From: Schistocephalus solidus
Lineage: Eukaryota; Platyhelminthes; Cestoda; Diphyllobothriidea; Diphyllobothriidae
Length of the DNA stretch: 64,000 bases
Reading direction: 5' to 3'
Assembly (NCBI GenBank): GCA_017591395.1
Contig: WEDG01001550.1
Coordinates: 89,501-153,500, forward strand
The notes beneath the pieces are model-generated. The model made no database searches. It worked only from the letters and a program-made list of their open reading frames with translations, and had not been told where the DNA came from. The first letter of the stretch is position 1. The number at the start of each line of letters is the position of its first letter. This document shows, piece by piece, positions 34,401 to 43,396 of the stretch. The position numbers and the translations under genes were made by a program.

Positions 34401-36995
34401 TTGCGTTCGTTTCTGATGTCGTAGTGGTTCATATGGTCAAACTTCAATGTCAACGGATAGGGACATGATGATGTCCGCAGGCAGAGCATTCCAGGCTGTT
34501 GGAGAAGCAAAACTGTCTTGCATCCAGTCTTGCCCCAGTCACACGTAGTTTGAGAGGAGGTTCTCTCAAAGTAGTGGTAGTGGCCAGCTCAAAGAAGTGA
34601 TCAATAATGTTTGTAGTTTCATGCAAGTGTGTGAATAGGGGAAGGCAATAACAGACAGTGGGTTGGGCAGCAGTGAATTTTGGGTGGATCCCTTTCGGGT
34701 GGGGGAGAGGAGAGGGTGCGTGAAGGAGTGCATGTCGTTAATCGACCGTTGGCCATACTAAGTGCGGAGCTTGCAGAATGGTCTTTTGTGCGCAGAGGCC
34801 GGCTTCCGCAGCCTGATGACAATCGCTGCCAGCAGGCACCTTGAGGGAGTTTGTTGGGACCTTATAAATCGCACGAGAGGTTTCATTGCGGTCCATACGC
34901 TGTCCAGAATCAACGGTGTTTGCGAGAATAGTGCATGTCATGCTTTTCGTTTGTTCTCAGGTATGCTGCTGACTCGTGTGCCACCATAGTACTAAGTTCT
35001 AACAGTGTTAAACGTTAGACTGGATCTAATTTCCAGCTGTCACAATTAACACTGTTCAAATGTTTTGCAACCACAATTTGTGCCATATACCGGAGTCTCC
35101 ATAGCTGCGTTAGAAGCAGTTATTTAATCCAGTTGTTTAGTTGATAGGACTCAATAGAAACCTTACTCATTATGGGACATCTGAAACCTTTAAAAAAAGA
35201 GAGGCTACCGATGTGCATCATCGGAATGATATCCGCCTAGCCATTTGGTTGGCTTCCTTGACTGTTTTTAAATGTAGAATCTGCAGTATTTATAGTAACA
35301 TACGTGCTAGTAGGTGAAAGAGTAAGCATATATTGTATAACCGATTAAACAGGACACGTGAATAGGAACCACCCCCAATACATATGGCTTTGCACCCAAT
35401 TCCGGGAAGCTTAGGTTAGGATTAGGATGAGGGTTAGAGCTAAGTTTAGGCTTATGTTTAAGTTTAAGGTCGATGTTAGGGTAAGGTTCAGGATAAGGCT
35501 ATGGGTTAAGGTTTGTGCTCATGTTAACGATAGGCTTGGAGTTCAGGGTAGGGCTAGGGTTAAGATTAAGGTGAAAGCTTAGTTTTATTTAGGGCAAGTG
35601 TTAACGTTAAGACACGGGTATGTTTACTCTTCCTACCCCTACCCTTACGGCCACCTATTTTAAGTGGGCGGGTGGTTCCTATTCCCGTGTCCTGTTTTGG
35701 TGGCCATACAAGACATCCTTACCGGTGGAAGTGGCAAGATGTGGCGAGCTTCAAGCAGTCTTGACTTTGAGATTATCGGCTTGTCATACGGACGAAAAAT
35801 CAGTACTCTACGTGCAACCATTTTTTGTGCGGTTGACTGACTTAACTTCTTTGCGTTTTTGTCCTCAAATATCAGCTCCAGGTGACCAGGTGATTTGGTG
35901 GAAGATAAAATGTTTTCAAAAATGCATTCTTATAATGCAAGTTAACCCTGTGTTAGATGTTTGTTGCGTGGAGAGAAAGTGCAGTCCTCGGATAAATTCG
36001 AGATAAAATGACCACGGGAAGGACAAGTGCAAAGCAAGCGAATGGGTTTTCTTTACACGGTCAGAACTAGATTAACTGTAAATTTTCGACAAACTTACCA
36101 TACTGATTGATCGCTCAGTATAAATTTTTCGATAAGAAAACTGAACTTTTTTTTACTCGAGGCGTTGGCCACCAGGATCCGATGAGAAGTACAAGGGATT
36201 GCATCCGCAACAATCACTGTTTGTAATAGTAGTAATACATTAATTAAACAGACTGGCACCTCACTAAGCAGGGTCAAAATTCTGCCAAGTGGCTTCAATC
36301 TATCAGGATTTTTAACGCAAAAGGTTAAAGCAAAGCAGGATGTACTGATACCACCTAAAGGCCCAGTTTATTGCTTAACTGAGAAGGCTCTATCCCGAGT
36401 TATGCAGATATATGCACGATGTACGAACACAGTGTGTAGTCCGTGAAAATTTAACTGCTTGACTAGCGGGGTCTTGTTGGTGGACCCGACGAGAATTTAG
36501 GTGGAGGGATGACCTGGGGAGTTTTCTTGCCAAAAGCAAGCTGGGTTTACTCATATAAAGTTCATTTGCTTTAAATTTTGGGTTCAACAAACTGTTGGCA
36601 TCTATTATTTTGTCGTATCTCTAAAAAGACATCACTTTTTACTCTGTCATTTTTGAGTGGTTATCGTAGGAGGTTCCTAGGCACACTCATGTGATCCATT
36701 ACAACCGGGCCTTCTTTTATTCGCTGTCAAGTACGGAATCTACGCTTATCTCTGGTTTTTCACGTTAGGTTCCGCAAAATGCTATCCTTCGAGTGCCGTT
36801 TGCAAACAACCAAATTAAATAAAAACCGCCTCATATGACTAAGACATTGTCTTAGGACAGAAAAGAACAACTATTTACTGAAATTTTAGGACCTGAAAGA
36901 AACTTTGAACACAAAACTACTGGCATAAAGGAAAATGTTTTGAAATTTTAGGTGCTCGGAAGTCACAAGGCAGGCCCAGTTCGTCTCTGCGCTAA
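24635..36995 (+). CDS. Gene 2: predicted single-pass membrane protein, spliced
   Basis: Model: 24635-24986, 29201-29314, 31731-31748, 33052-33081 and 36952-36995, 558 nt and 185 residues. All introns are phase 1, the last three internal exons are symmetric, and an AATAAA follows the stop at 37067-37072. Residues 1-69 carry three possible N-glycosylation sequons (Asn 2, 23 and 63). Residues 71-92 form a hydrophobic span (VIGSFLAVDLVITLAIL) with an Asp in its middle. The rest is basic, Arg/Ser rich (RGTFRRFMRLYRPRKS) and probably cytoplasmic. The Met at 24635 follows an in-frame TAA ten codons earlier, unless that lies in an intron. An alternative 37-nt exon at 28849-28885 would change the frame or supply another start. 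No family is recognised. Exon order is inferred, and the two micro-exons are the weakest part. Confidence 0.5.
24987..26640. other. Gene 2 intron, upstream part; no feature seen
   Basis: AT-rich sequence with only short open frames (for example at 26196-26457). Nothing convincing was found. Confidence 0.5.
26648..26870. repeat. SINE body (minus) fused to SINE tail unit (plus)
   Basis: On the minus strand, 26735-26648 reads GGGTTGGGTATGACCGG, CTGATGA, CGACTAATGAGAC, CATTCCAGTCTTCC, TTGTCTTTGTCGGCAATC. On the plus strand it continues as CAGCAATCTTTATCTGCC and CTAGTCGCTTTGCGGCTGCT up to 26870. The two halves form a foldback around the sequence near 26741. The GAAA of the intact body is GAGG here. 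Confidence 0.6.
27311..27790 (+). repeat. 222-bp tandem duplication in a CCAAT/CpG-rich repeat
   Basis: The block starting ACAGAGTATCGAGGCGTCGC at 27311 repeats at 27533. It is nearly identical for about 155 bases (GTTCATTGGCCGTTTCTTGC, CATCGCGGGAAAATATCGC, GCTGATTGGTCACCGG). The first unit has a small insert and a linker with extra GATTGG and CCAG motifs. The 3' part shares CGTAGGCCGTGACTCCA with the repeat at 14960-15320. It may be a solo LTR with a duplicated U3-like enhancer, but this is unproven. Confidence 0.7.
28849..28885 (+). CDS. Gene 2 alternative 37-nt exon
   Basis: The acceptor is TATTCGTCGTAG and the donor is CTTC|GTGAGT. If its ATG starts translation (MAEEVHWNLLEL) it exits in phase 1 and fits the 29201 exon, giving an 80-residue soluble form. 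If spliced after 24986 it reads NGRRSPLEPVGT and shifts the next exon into a frame ending at 29288 (158 residues). Either use is speculative. Confidence 0.4.
29201..29314 (+). CDS. Gene 2 basic exon
   Basis: The acceptor is TATTATTTCTAG and the donor is CGAA|GTGAGT. The 114 nt are symmetric in phase 1. The phase-1 frame encodes RGTFRRFMRLYRPRKSTK and further basic residues. A second frame is open to TGA at 29286-29288. Confidence 0.6.
31375..31486. repeat. Near-perfect 112-bp palindrome with a TA core
   Basis: Left arm ACGGCAATTTTCCATCTG (31375-31392) and right arm CAGATGGAAAATTGCCGT (31469-31486) are exact reverse complements, and the TA tract between them is self-complementary apart from a C at 31401. 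The Tyr/Ile open frames across it are artefacts. Confidence 0.95.
31731..31748 (+). CDS. Gene 2 micro-exon (18 nt)
   Basis: The acceptor is TTTTATTTGTAG and the donor is TTTG|GTAAAT. Six codons' worth of sequence is symmetric. In phase 1 it adds RSRRSF. Small size makes it uncertain. Confidence 0.35.
32365..32690 (+). repeat. Non-autonomous repeat sharing the RTE 3' tail
   Basis: The head GGGCCGCGTGGTAGATGCGC is followed by the series seen at the RTE 3' end: CCCGTCTCCGGTCTTCTTG, ACTCTGTCATGACACCG, TTAAAACTAATTTGCGC, CAAGTCACCGTCCCTGCACC, GTGGAGCATACCGTGGACATC, ending near CGATTGAACTG. It lies in an intron of gene 2. Confidence 0.75.
33052..33081 (+). CDS. Gene 2 micro-exon (30 nt)
   Basis: The acceptor is ACCTATTCTACAG and the donor is TCAG|GTGAGT, both strong. 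The exon is symmetric and in phase 1 encodes GSQTPDGRAS. Confidence 0.5.
33212..33400. repeat. SINE tail fragments in foldback order
   Basis: TGCCGACAAAGACAAACG (minus SINE tail) is followed by plus-oriented TTCATCTGCCTGTAATACTA, a GCGACTG block and GGGACGAGTGGGTCCCCTAA. The arrangement is the same as at 26648-26870 but the minus part is shorter. Confidence 0.55.
33430..33600 (-). repeat. tRNA-SINE, diverged copy
   Basis: The minus strand has TTTAGCTTAGGGATCAATG (box A like) and GGAATTCGATCTC (box B like). The body follows as TTGC, CTGACAGCAGCC, AATG, GGCC, GAAATATG, matching the hammerhead-like block order of this family. Confidence 0.45.
34169..34339. mobile_element. MITE-like TIR element, copy 1
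   Basis: GATGAAATAAGCAGAATTTA at 34178-34197 and its exact reverse complement at 34320-34339 bound a 162-bp core with no coding capacity. The left arm may extend to 34169. The same ends and interior (CTTATTCAACTGCATACGG, CTGTCCAATTATACA, CCTAGAGGGT) occur at 61615-62183. Confidence 0.85.
34340..34630 (-). pseudogene. CR1-type LINE 3' fragment
   Basis: The minus strand encodes LKLRVTGARLDARQFCFSNS, the C-terminal block of the same LINE family as at 1-3.3 kb, whose version reads similarly into RVVEAWNSLP. The frame then breaks. The fragment is directly next to the MITE at 34169-34339. Confidence 0.75.
35350..35694. mobile_element. TIR element with degenerate TTAGGG-like interior
   Basis: AGGACACGTGAATAGGAACC (from 35351) and the reverse complement of 35671-35693 match over 23 bases with one mismatch. 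Between them, 35410-35600 is a run of TTAGG/GTTAGGG/GTTAAG-type hexamers. It has no coding content. A half copy ends the window (63905-63977). No clear target duplication was found. Confidence 0.8.
36952..36995 (+). CDS. Gene 2 terminal exon
   Basis: The acceptor is GAAATTTTAG. In phase 1 it encodes GARKSQGRPSSSLR and stops with TAA at 36993-36995. AATAAA at 37067-37072 fits a 3' end. In phase 0 the exon is open further, to a TAA at 37069-37071, with a plausible peptide (KEHPVFGDKTQLYVSVPLYF), so the frame in use is not settled. Confidence 0.5.
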
Positions 36996-37071
36996 TATGC
37001 CGAAAGAACACCCTGTTTTCGGTGATAAAACACAGCTGTATGTCTCAGTTCCGCTTTACTTTGGAGAATAA

Positions 37072-39480
37072 ATGTGTACTGATGCCATGAGGAATTTTGT
37101 CCTCTCCGCCCTATGCGAACCTGCTTTGCCTAAAGTGGTTTCGACAGGGATCGGCATCGTGCGCGCATTTGGAAATGTTTATTAGCACTGCTACTGAAAT
37201 CATTTTCGGTAGGCGTGCTGGTGTTTTTTTTAAAAAGTAAATTTAACTGTGGCAAGCATTGCGCGTACATCAACTTCTCAACCCTTCTGTCCAGAGCGTC
37301 GTAAGGGCAACAGCACTGTCTGATTCGAGTTTTCACCCATTGATTGAGTTCTGAGTGCCAACACCTATACAATATAATCAGAATACATTTGCTTCTTTGC
37401 AAATTTTAAGCATCGACCACCCGGATTCTGCTACATCAGAGGTTCGAATTAAATTTTAGCTCCTTCAATGGATAGCCTACTTCGGTCTAAGCTACCTTAT
37501 TATTATTAGTATTAAGCACAAAACATTGACAACATAGTCCATGATTTCATAAATTGGAATATATTCTCAAACGGATTATGGACAAATGAAAATGCACACA
37601 GCTGCAAGAATGTCAGATAGCAGGCTAGCCTGATATCATTCCTCTGCCTTAGAAACGATTAGGATGTGAACGAAAATTCGTATTTGATAGAAATCTGGGT
37701 TGCGTGGTAAAGAAAACCGAAAACGGTTCGAATAAATTGTAAGAATGAGCACTAACTGGGATCTTATGCAAGTCCCTTTGACTGCTTGCGCACACATATT
37801 CTTAAAGTAAACTGTGTGATGCTTGATTAAGGGAAAATATGACAAAGTCAGTATACCTCCAGACATCATAATTTACTGACAATGATTGAATTTCCTGATC
37901 ACTGGGAAGTAAACGAGCGCTCATCAGTGAATTTCTCAAGTAAATACTTAGAGAATTGCCACAAAGTCTTGTGCAATTTATGCTGCATTATCATGGAGAG
38001 GTGGCGAGGAAACTTGAAGGTTCATGACACAGTGGGTGACAAAGAACTGCCGAACTAAAGACACGGAACGCGCTATTACGATCTGATTAATTAAACACCA
38101 GGGAAGGCTGGAATTGATATTAGTGTTAAAGGTAATCTTATAATCATCTACCTCTAGTCCCAACCCGTATTGCCGTAGCTTCCTGTTACAGTCCTTCAGA
38201 CGTTATCATGTTACCAGTAAAAACGAAGTATTGTAGACTACCGCACCAAATTAAGCAGCGAGACGAGCAGTCTATGCATTTTCCAGAGGTAACACTACCC
38301 CGAATGTCCATTTCGCCAGTCGCCCCGCATACCCTACCTCTGAATGATCATAGGGGCGACCAATTGCCTCTGGTTAGCGTAGCAGACCTTCAGGCAGGCA
38401 AAATATCAGTATGAATAGTGTATAAAATAAGCTGAAACTAACAGTCAAGGCTACAAAGCAAACGGTAGCCACAAACAAGGCTAATACTTCAGCAGGCCGT
38501 TTATGTGTCCATCTGAGCTTACCATGTTCTTCTGTTTATAATTATCATCATGGACAAAGCATGCTCAGGGATTGCCTCCTTAAAGTTTATTAGAAATTTC
38601 TAGGAAGTCTTATCTAAAATTTGCTAATTTACCTATATGCAAGTAAGTTTTCAAGAAGCTTACTGACAACTAGAGCTGAAAATTGTATGCTTCATTCTAA
38701 AGAGGTCTTTTCCGGTTAGATCTGTCACTTTTATCATCTCTATAGCTTCCTGAGTAGGGAGCTCAACCCAGATTCCTGCTAAACAGAAGTCAGTGAGGAC
38801 AACGTGAACCTGCCGCTCACGCAGTAACCCCCGAATTAGAAAACGCTTAGTTGAAGGAGTAGCCTACATAGTATGAGTGATTCAAGTCCGAAAGATTCCA
38901 CGATATCTGCCATCCGGACTGACATCGGCAGGTAAAACCATTAACAGGTAAACTTGTTCAAGCGCACGCGTGGATATCGCGTGTGTATCCGGTATAGTTC
39001 TGGTTGCGTTAAAACAAGAGCAGATACGCAATAGACCCGACAGTTTAAGGCAAACAGTATTCTGGTACATCGATACAGGCTTCTCTGGACTATTTGGCCT
39101 CCAAAGCCTTGTGTGGGTCCTCCAGGTCTGAAATACTTGAAATTTGGCGTCTAGGGGAACGTTATTCAATCAAACTAAGAATATTACACTGAAAAAATTA
39201 ACTTGTTACTTTGCCACGTAATCAGTACCTCAAACTCAGTTGTTTTTTTCTATTGGGAATCATATTTGGCTACGCCTGTCATTGTGTCATGAGCTCTCGC
39301 ATGTGTCATCGGTAATTTAATACGGCAGTATGAAAATAGCTATGCCTTAAAACAATTAAACTCGAAACTTAACCCAGCCTTTGTTTATTTATTAAGAGGT
39401 CCTATCGTTATTCCAAGTGTTCACACACTGCCGACCGCGATTGAGAATGCGCAATGTTACGTAGGAGTGACATCCTCGAA
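37072..39480. other. Intergenic, convergent gap between genes 2 and 3
   Basis: No gene can be supported. An open frame at 38208-38414 (plus) and one at 38882-39169 (minus) have reasonable composition but no convincing splice signals or recognisable motifs. Confidence 0.4.
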
Positions 39481-39589
39481 TCTTCCCTATCTACAGAGCC
39501 GAATGTGGATGATTCCGTTTTGCCTTGAAGCTAATGATAAGAGATAGCCAGAATTTTGATTCCCGTTGCAATTGTTGCTGTCGATCATA

Positions 39590-39870
39590 CCCGCTCCCGA
39601 GATCCGTGGCGCCGCCGCTGACTCTGTCGCCTTTGCCTGCCAAGCCTTGCGTACGCGCGCGTGACAACTTCTGCCCACGCGCGTGAATCGATCGCCAGCT
39701 CGCGACACCGTGACGCCGATCGATATTTCTCTCTTTATCGAGTGGTCTCAGCCACCCACACTTGTCTGTATAACCAATAAAAACGGCTGACACGGCTGGC
39801 GACAGGACTTGCCCAAATAGAGCTTGTTGCAACTGCTTGCAGAGCCTTTTACACGTTCTTTCTCCCATTA
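39590..39870. repeat. CpG-rich block, possible solo LTR
   Basis: GC/CpG-rich DNA (GTACGCGCGCGTGACAAC, GCCGATCGATATTTC) is followed by TGTATAACCAATAAAAACGG, combining CCAAT and AATAAA. Termini are not identified. A local CpG island would look the same. Confidence 0.3.
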
Positions 39871-40024
39871 AAAGCTGGTACGGTCCAATCTGTCTTCCCT
39901 GACTTCTAATTTGGGAACCTTCGTCTCGTCGATCCTTCCGAAATCGTGATTAGGTTACGGGACACATTCTTCCCGTTTCGCCTTGGGGCTCAATCTATAA
40001 CACTTTCAGACTGTCGCACAGCGA

Positions 40025-40170
40025 TCAACAATATATACCGGAAGAGGGACTGGGGTAGCCAATTCTAGACTAGTGACTGTCGTTAGTCAGCGTTGCCCAA
40101 TCACAGGGCTCGATAACCTAAAAACTCGAACCCGGGTCCTTTAGTCATTGAGCTTAAATAGTTCAACACT
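40025..40170 (-). repeat. tRNA-SINE, diverged copy
   Basis: The minus strand reads TAAGCTCAATGACTAAAGG, GGGTTCGAGTT, then GTGATTGGGCAACGCTGA, CTAACGACAGTCACTAGTC, TAGAATTGGCTACC, CCAGTCCC. Block order matches the family body. Confidence 0.5.
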
Positions 40171-40204
40171 GGGAAAGTGAATGCCTCGTGCACAACCAAC
40201 AAAA

Positions 40205-40365
40205 CAACCGACCCATGAGAGAGCTTTTGCTTTAATGCTCAATGAACCAATAATCGGTGTTCGAGTCCCACGTTTGGAAAACCGGAGATTGGGCTTAGGT
40301 GACTTAAGTAGCTTAATAAACCAGAAATAGCCGTACCAGTCTGCATGGGATTTGTCAGTACTCCT
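40205..40365 (+). repeat. tRNA-SINE, diverged copy
   Basis: TTTAATGCTCAATGAACC and GGTGTTCGAGTCCCAC (box B like) are followed by GAGATTGGGCTTAGGTGA, AGTAGCTTAATAAACC, AGAAATAGCCGTA, CCAGTCTGC. The GAAA and the 3' stem I strand are preserved; the CTGATGA is not. Confidence 0.55.
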
Positions 40366-40579
40366 TTCGCATGAGTAAAGGGTACGCTATTTGACTGCCT
40401 TTTCTTTTTTGAGTTAGATCGATTTCGGTAGCTAGAAAAGTGTTTATGCAGGAGTCCACATGCTATTCATGTGAAAAGATAAGCCAGTGTATTTTATGCG
40501 TCAGTATTAGGATTTTTCTCCTGTAAATCACAGTTGTCTATAGAGTAGTATTACTGACCAGGATCTTGGAGACAAGAAT

Positions 40580-40680
40580 AACCATTATTGGCTCATTTGC
40601 CAGTAGTAGGCAGTCATACCAATTTCAGGTGAAAAGGACGGTGTTCAAACCGCGGTTCAGTTGTTTGGCAAATTTAAATC
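40580..40680 (-). repeat. tRNA-SINE fragment
   Basis: The minus strand has a box-B-like GGTTTGAACACC, then GAAATTGGTATGACTGCC and TACTACTGGCAAATGAGCC, matching the start of the SINE body. Confidence 0.4.
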
Positions 40681-41289
40681 GGCTACTAGAAGACAGTAGT
40701 TAGCATTCTGGTAGTTACTTAGGATAACTCAAAATTCCTGTAGTCCATTCTGATTACAGGGTACCTTATTTTCCTTCGAGTGCCAGAATAGAGTTACATA
40801 GGGAGGCATCATCAATATCCTAGGGTACCGTAAGTATCTTACTCAAGTTTCCATCCTTTTCGACATCGCGAAATGATCAAGACGCATGCTTTGATCTGAT
40901 GGCCTGTGAAGTGATAAAATGTATACTATCGGGAATTTCAATTAATACTTAAAGGAAAAGACGGGCAAAAGGAGGGAGATTTTTTGATCAGTTGGCCGTC
41001 GCAAACGAGTTACACTTAATCCCAGATTTTCTAAACCCGTGATTAGTAAACACACTGGCCATCGAGGGTTTTTAAGTCTCCAGGAGGAAGGAGGGGCGTT
41101 GTCCTGTCGGTTAATATCGGAAAGAATCTTGATGATTGGAAGTGAGTTCACCAACCAGGTGTCGTTCGATGCTCCTCCTGTTGCGCCTTGCGTTTCAGAC
41201 TAGAGATTATACAGGAAGGGCCGTGCAGGTCGCGTAACCTGGTCCGTAAACGCATTTCCCACCATGGTGACTGTTTTCGACCGAAACAG

Positions 41290-41590
41290 ACAGGACAATA
41301 GGCTCGTTGTAACGTTGGACTAGGAAACGCTAAATGACCCATATCTCTGGATTCGATTCCCAGTTTATCCAACATGTTGCAGGATCGAGTCTCAGGCGCC
41401 GAAACAGCTGGGGTTGAGTGACAGCTAATTAGCCAGCAATTTTCATTCCAGTCTCCCTACTCTTTGTTGGTATCTTTATTCGGCCTAAAATATGCCAACC
41501 GCTGGCGGGGCTTAATGGTGAGCCCCAAAGCCCACCGGGACGTGTTTGTCTCGTAACGCGATCAATTGGTGCTCCCTTCTGTTTCGTACC
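41290..41590 (+). repeat. tRNA-SINE with tail unit
   Basis: Head GGCTCGTTGTAACGTTGGAC with box B GGATTCGATTCCC. Body GGGGTTGAGTGACAGCTAAT, TAGCCAGCAATTTT, CATTCCAGTCTCCC. Then GTTGGTATCTTTATTCGG, GCTGGCGGGGCTTAATGG, and GGGACGTGTTTGTCTCGTAA. This copy gives the full order of head, body and tail. Confidence 0.65.
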
Positions 41591-41639
41591 ACTAAACTTT
41601 AAGCATAAGGGCAAAAATATATTTTCAGCATTGAAGGTA

Positions 41640-42290
41640 AGCTTAAGGCAGTGGAAAATATTTTTCTACAGCATGGGTAACCAGATCGGTTTACTGTTAA
41701 GAACATGGTAGAAAGACCACGAAAGCCCCACATGCTCACAAAAGACAAGAAACTACTTATTAGTAGGGTCCCATTTAAAGGGGACCCACCAAGGGAACTT
41801 CTCCGAAGGTGCCTCAAGCAAGGTGCATCAAACACCTTTTTCAGCAACTATTGCCCATGTGTTGTCTTCGACAACTCCGATTCTGTATGCAGGGGCCAAG
41901 GACAAACTGCCAGCCCAGACCACCTCTACGTGTATGCATTCCTTTACTCGCTCCTGTGAGGCAGAATATATTGGTCGTACTAACCGACGTCTGTCCAAAA
42001 GAAAAAGAGAACACCTTTGAGCAGGGTTAGGAAAGGGTAAAATAAAGAACGTTCACAGCTCCGATCTCGCGCATAAAATAGACAATGATCGACACGTAGA
42101 TGCATCGAAGCCTTCCGGGTGATTTAAAAGGTCCCCTTAAGCTATTAAAAATCTCATGGAGAGTTCGTTGACCATGGTAGAGGCGGCTGTAATCATGTCA
42201 CGCAAACCGGCCTTTTGTGCACAGAGAACTTTATACGGGCGCCGCCGTTAGCATGGCCCAAAGGCCGCAGAGAGTTACCCCTCCCGGTGT
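41640..42290 (+). pseudogene. Penelope-like GIY-YIG fragment, frameshifted
   Basis: One frame reads KDKKLLISRVPFKGDPPREL and another, after a shift, reads SFTRSCEAEYIGRTNRRLSK. These are the region before the endonuclease and the GIY-YIG core (EYIGRT with catalytic Arg) of a Penelope-like element. The rest of the endonuclease is disrupted. It is more diverged than the copy at 17 kb and belongs to a different subfamily by its sequence. Confidence 0.7.
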
Positions 42291-43010
42291 TCACCATTCC
42301 CGTGACGCTGACGAGCAGACGCTGACCGCAACTTTGTTTGCCCCCACCTCCTCTCTCCCCACCCTAGCAGTAGCACGATTTTTCTATCAACCCAAATCTT
42401 TTAATTATTTCAGGATTAATATAGATGTACAGGCCGGATGGGAATTTATCAAAAGCACACTTATGTTCGCCAAATTTTATTGAACTGGGATATGTCTGAC
42501 GTGTTGCATCCATTAGATAACCAGCGTGACTTACCCGTTTATCGGTTCTCCAGGTAATCGGCTGGGGTTTGGCTTATGGCGAGGAATAGGCCGCCGTGCC
42601 ACTTAAACTTTAATTTAGTGTTAGGCCGGTGTTTCCTGAACTCAGAGCAACTGAACGCGTTGCGCACCCTACCTGCTTCGTCACCCACAGCATCACCGGC
42701 TTCGCAACGTCAGCAAAAAATCCTGCTTACGAATTTACGGGATAGTTTTTTAAATTTTGCATTGGTGCATACCGCGGATGCTCACACGCGGATACCGCCA
42801 ATGCTGCTCGGTCAGTGCACAAAGGGGTCAATTCAGCCATCCAACTTGCCCACTGCATAGAGCGCCGCGCTGTTCCGTCAGTGCTTAAAAAAACGCAGAG
42901 AATCACATTAAAAAGATAAGGGTGGTTTTAAATGCTGAAATACTTTTACTTGTTTTGGTAAACACCCTTTTGTGGGTAACGCTCCGCAAGTGAGAGCAGT
43001 AAATGCAGCC

Positions 43011-43396
43011 TTACTCTGGCAGTTCAAAGTAATCGAAGACCCTTTCACGATTCTTGTGCTTGTGAACACGCCTGTGCGTAGGGGCCGCACGTCTGACTCG
43101 TTCCACTCCTCCGCGCTTAAGGAAGGCGTGTTTGGCAGCCTGCGGTCTCTGCATTCTTTTCTTCTCCCTCTCCTTCTTAGCCTTCCTTTTACGACGAGCG
43201 GCCATGACCCGGGCACCTTTGCAGCGGTTCGGAGCCTGATAGTTCATCATCGCCTTTGTTGCCTGCTTTTGATCGTTGGTCACCAGTTTTTTAAGTACGA
43301 CGTCCTGATTAATATTCTCTCGCTTCATCTTGTCCAAGAAGGTAACCAAATCCGCGGCAGTCTTGTTACCTCCACTTGCTACATATTCCTCGACCA
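43011..43396 (-). CDS. Gene 3 exon 3 (basic C terminus)
   Basis: The acceptor is CCCACTGCTTACAG. Phase-1 entry creates Met-Val-Glu-Glu-Tyr. There are 127 codons to a stop. The first 50 residues look helical (TAADLVTFLDKMKRENINQD). The middle is strongly basic (RRKRKAKKEREKKR), as in nuclear or RNA-binding tails. Shadow frames on both strands overlap it. Confidence 0.65.

Noticed and set aside
34740..34960. Penelope endonuclease tail on the minus strand (AGLCAQKTILQ resembles ALCAQRTLYG at 42.2 kb)
   Set aside because: The match is only about ten residues with no GIY-YIG core nearby, too little to call.
35410..35600. Chromosome end or true telomere
   Set aside because: Hexamers are degenerate, short and enclosed by inverted repeats, with ordinary sequence on both sides.
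38882..39169. 95-codon minus frame as an exon
   Set aside because: An AG after TTTCAAGTATTTCAG precedes part of it, but there is no donor, partner exon or recognisable motif.
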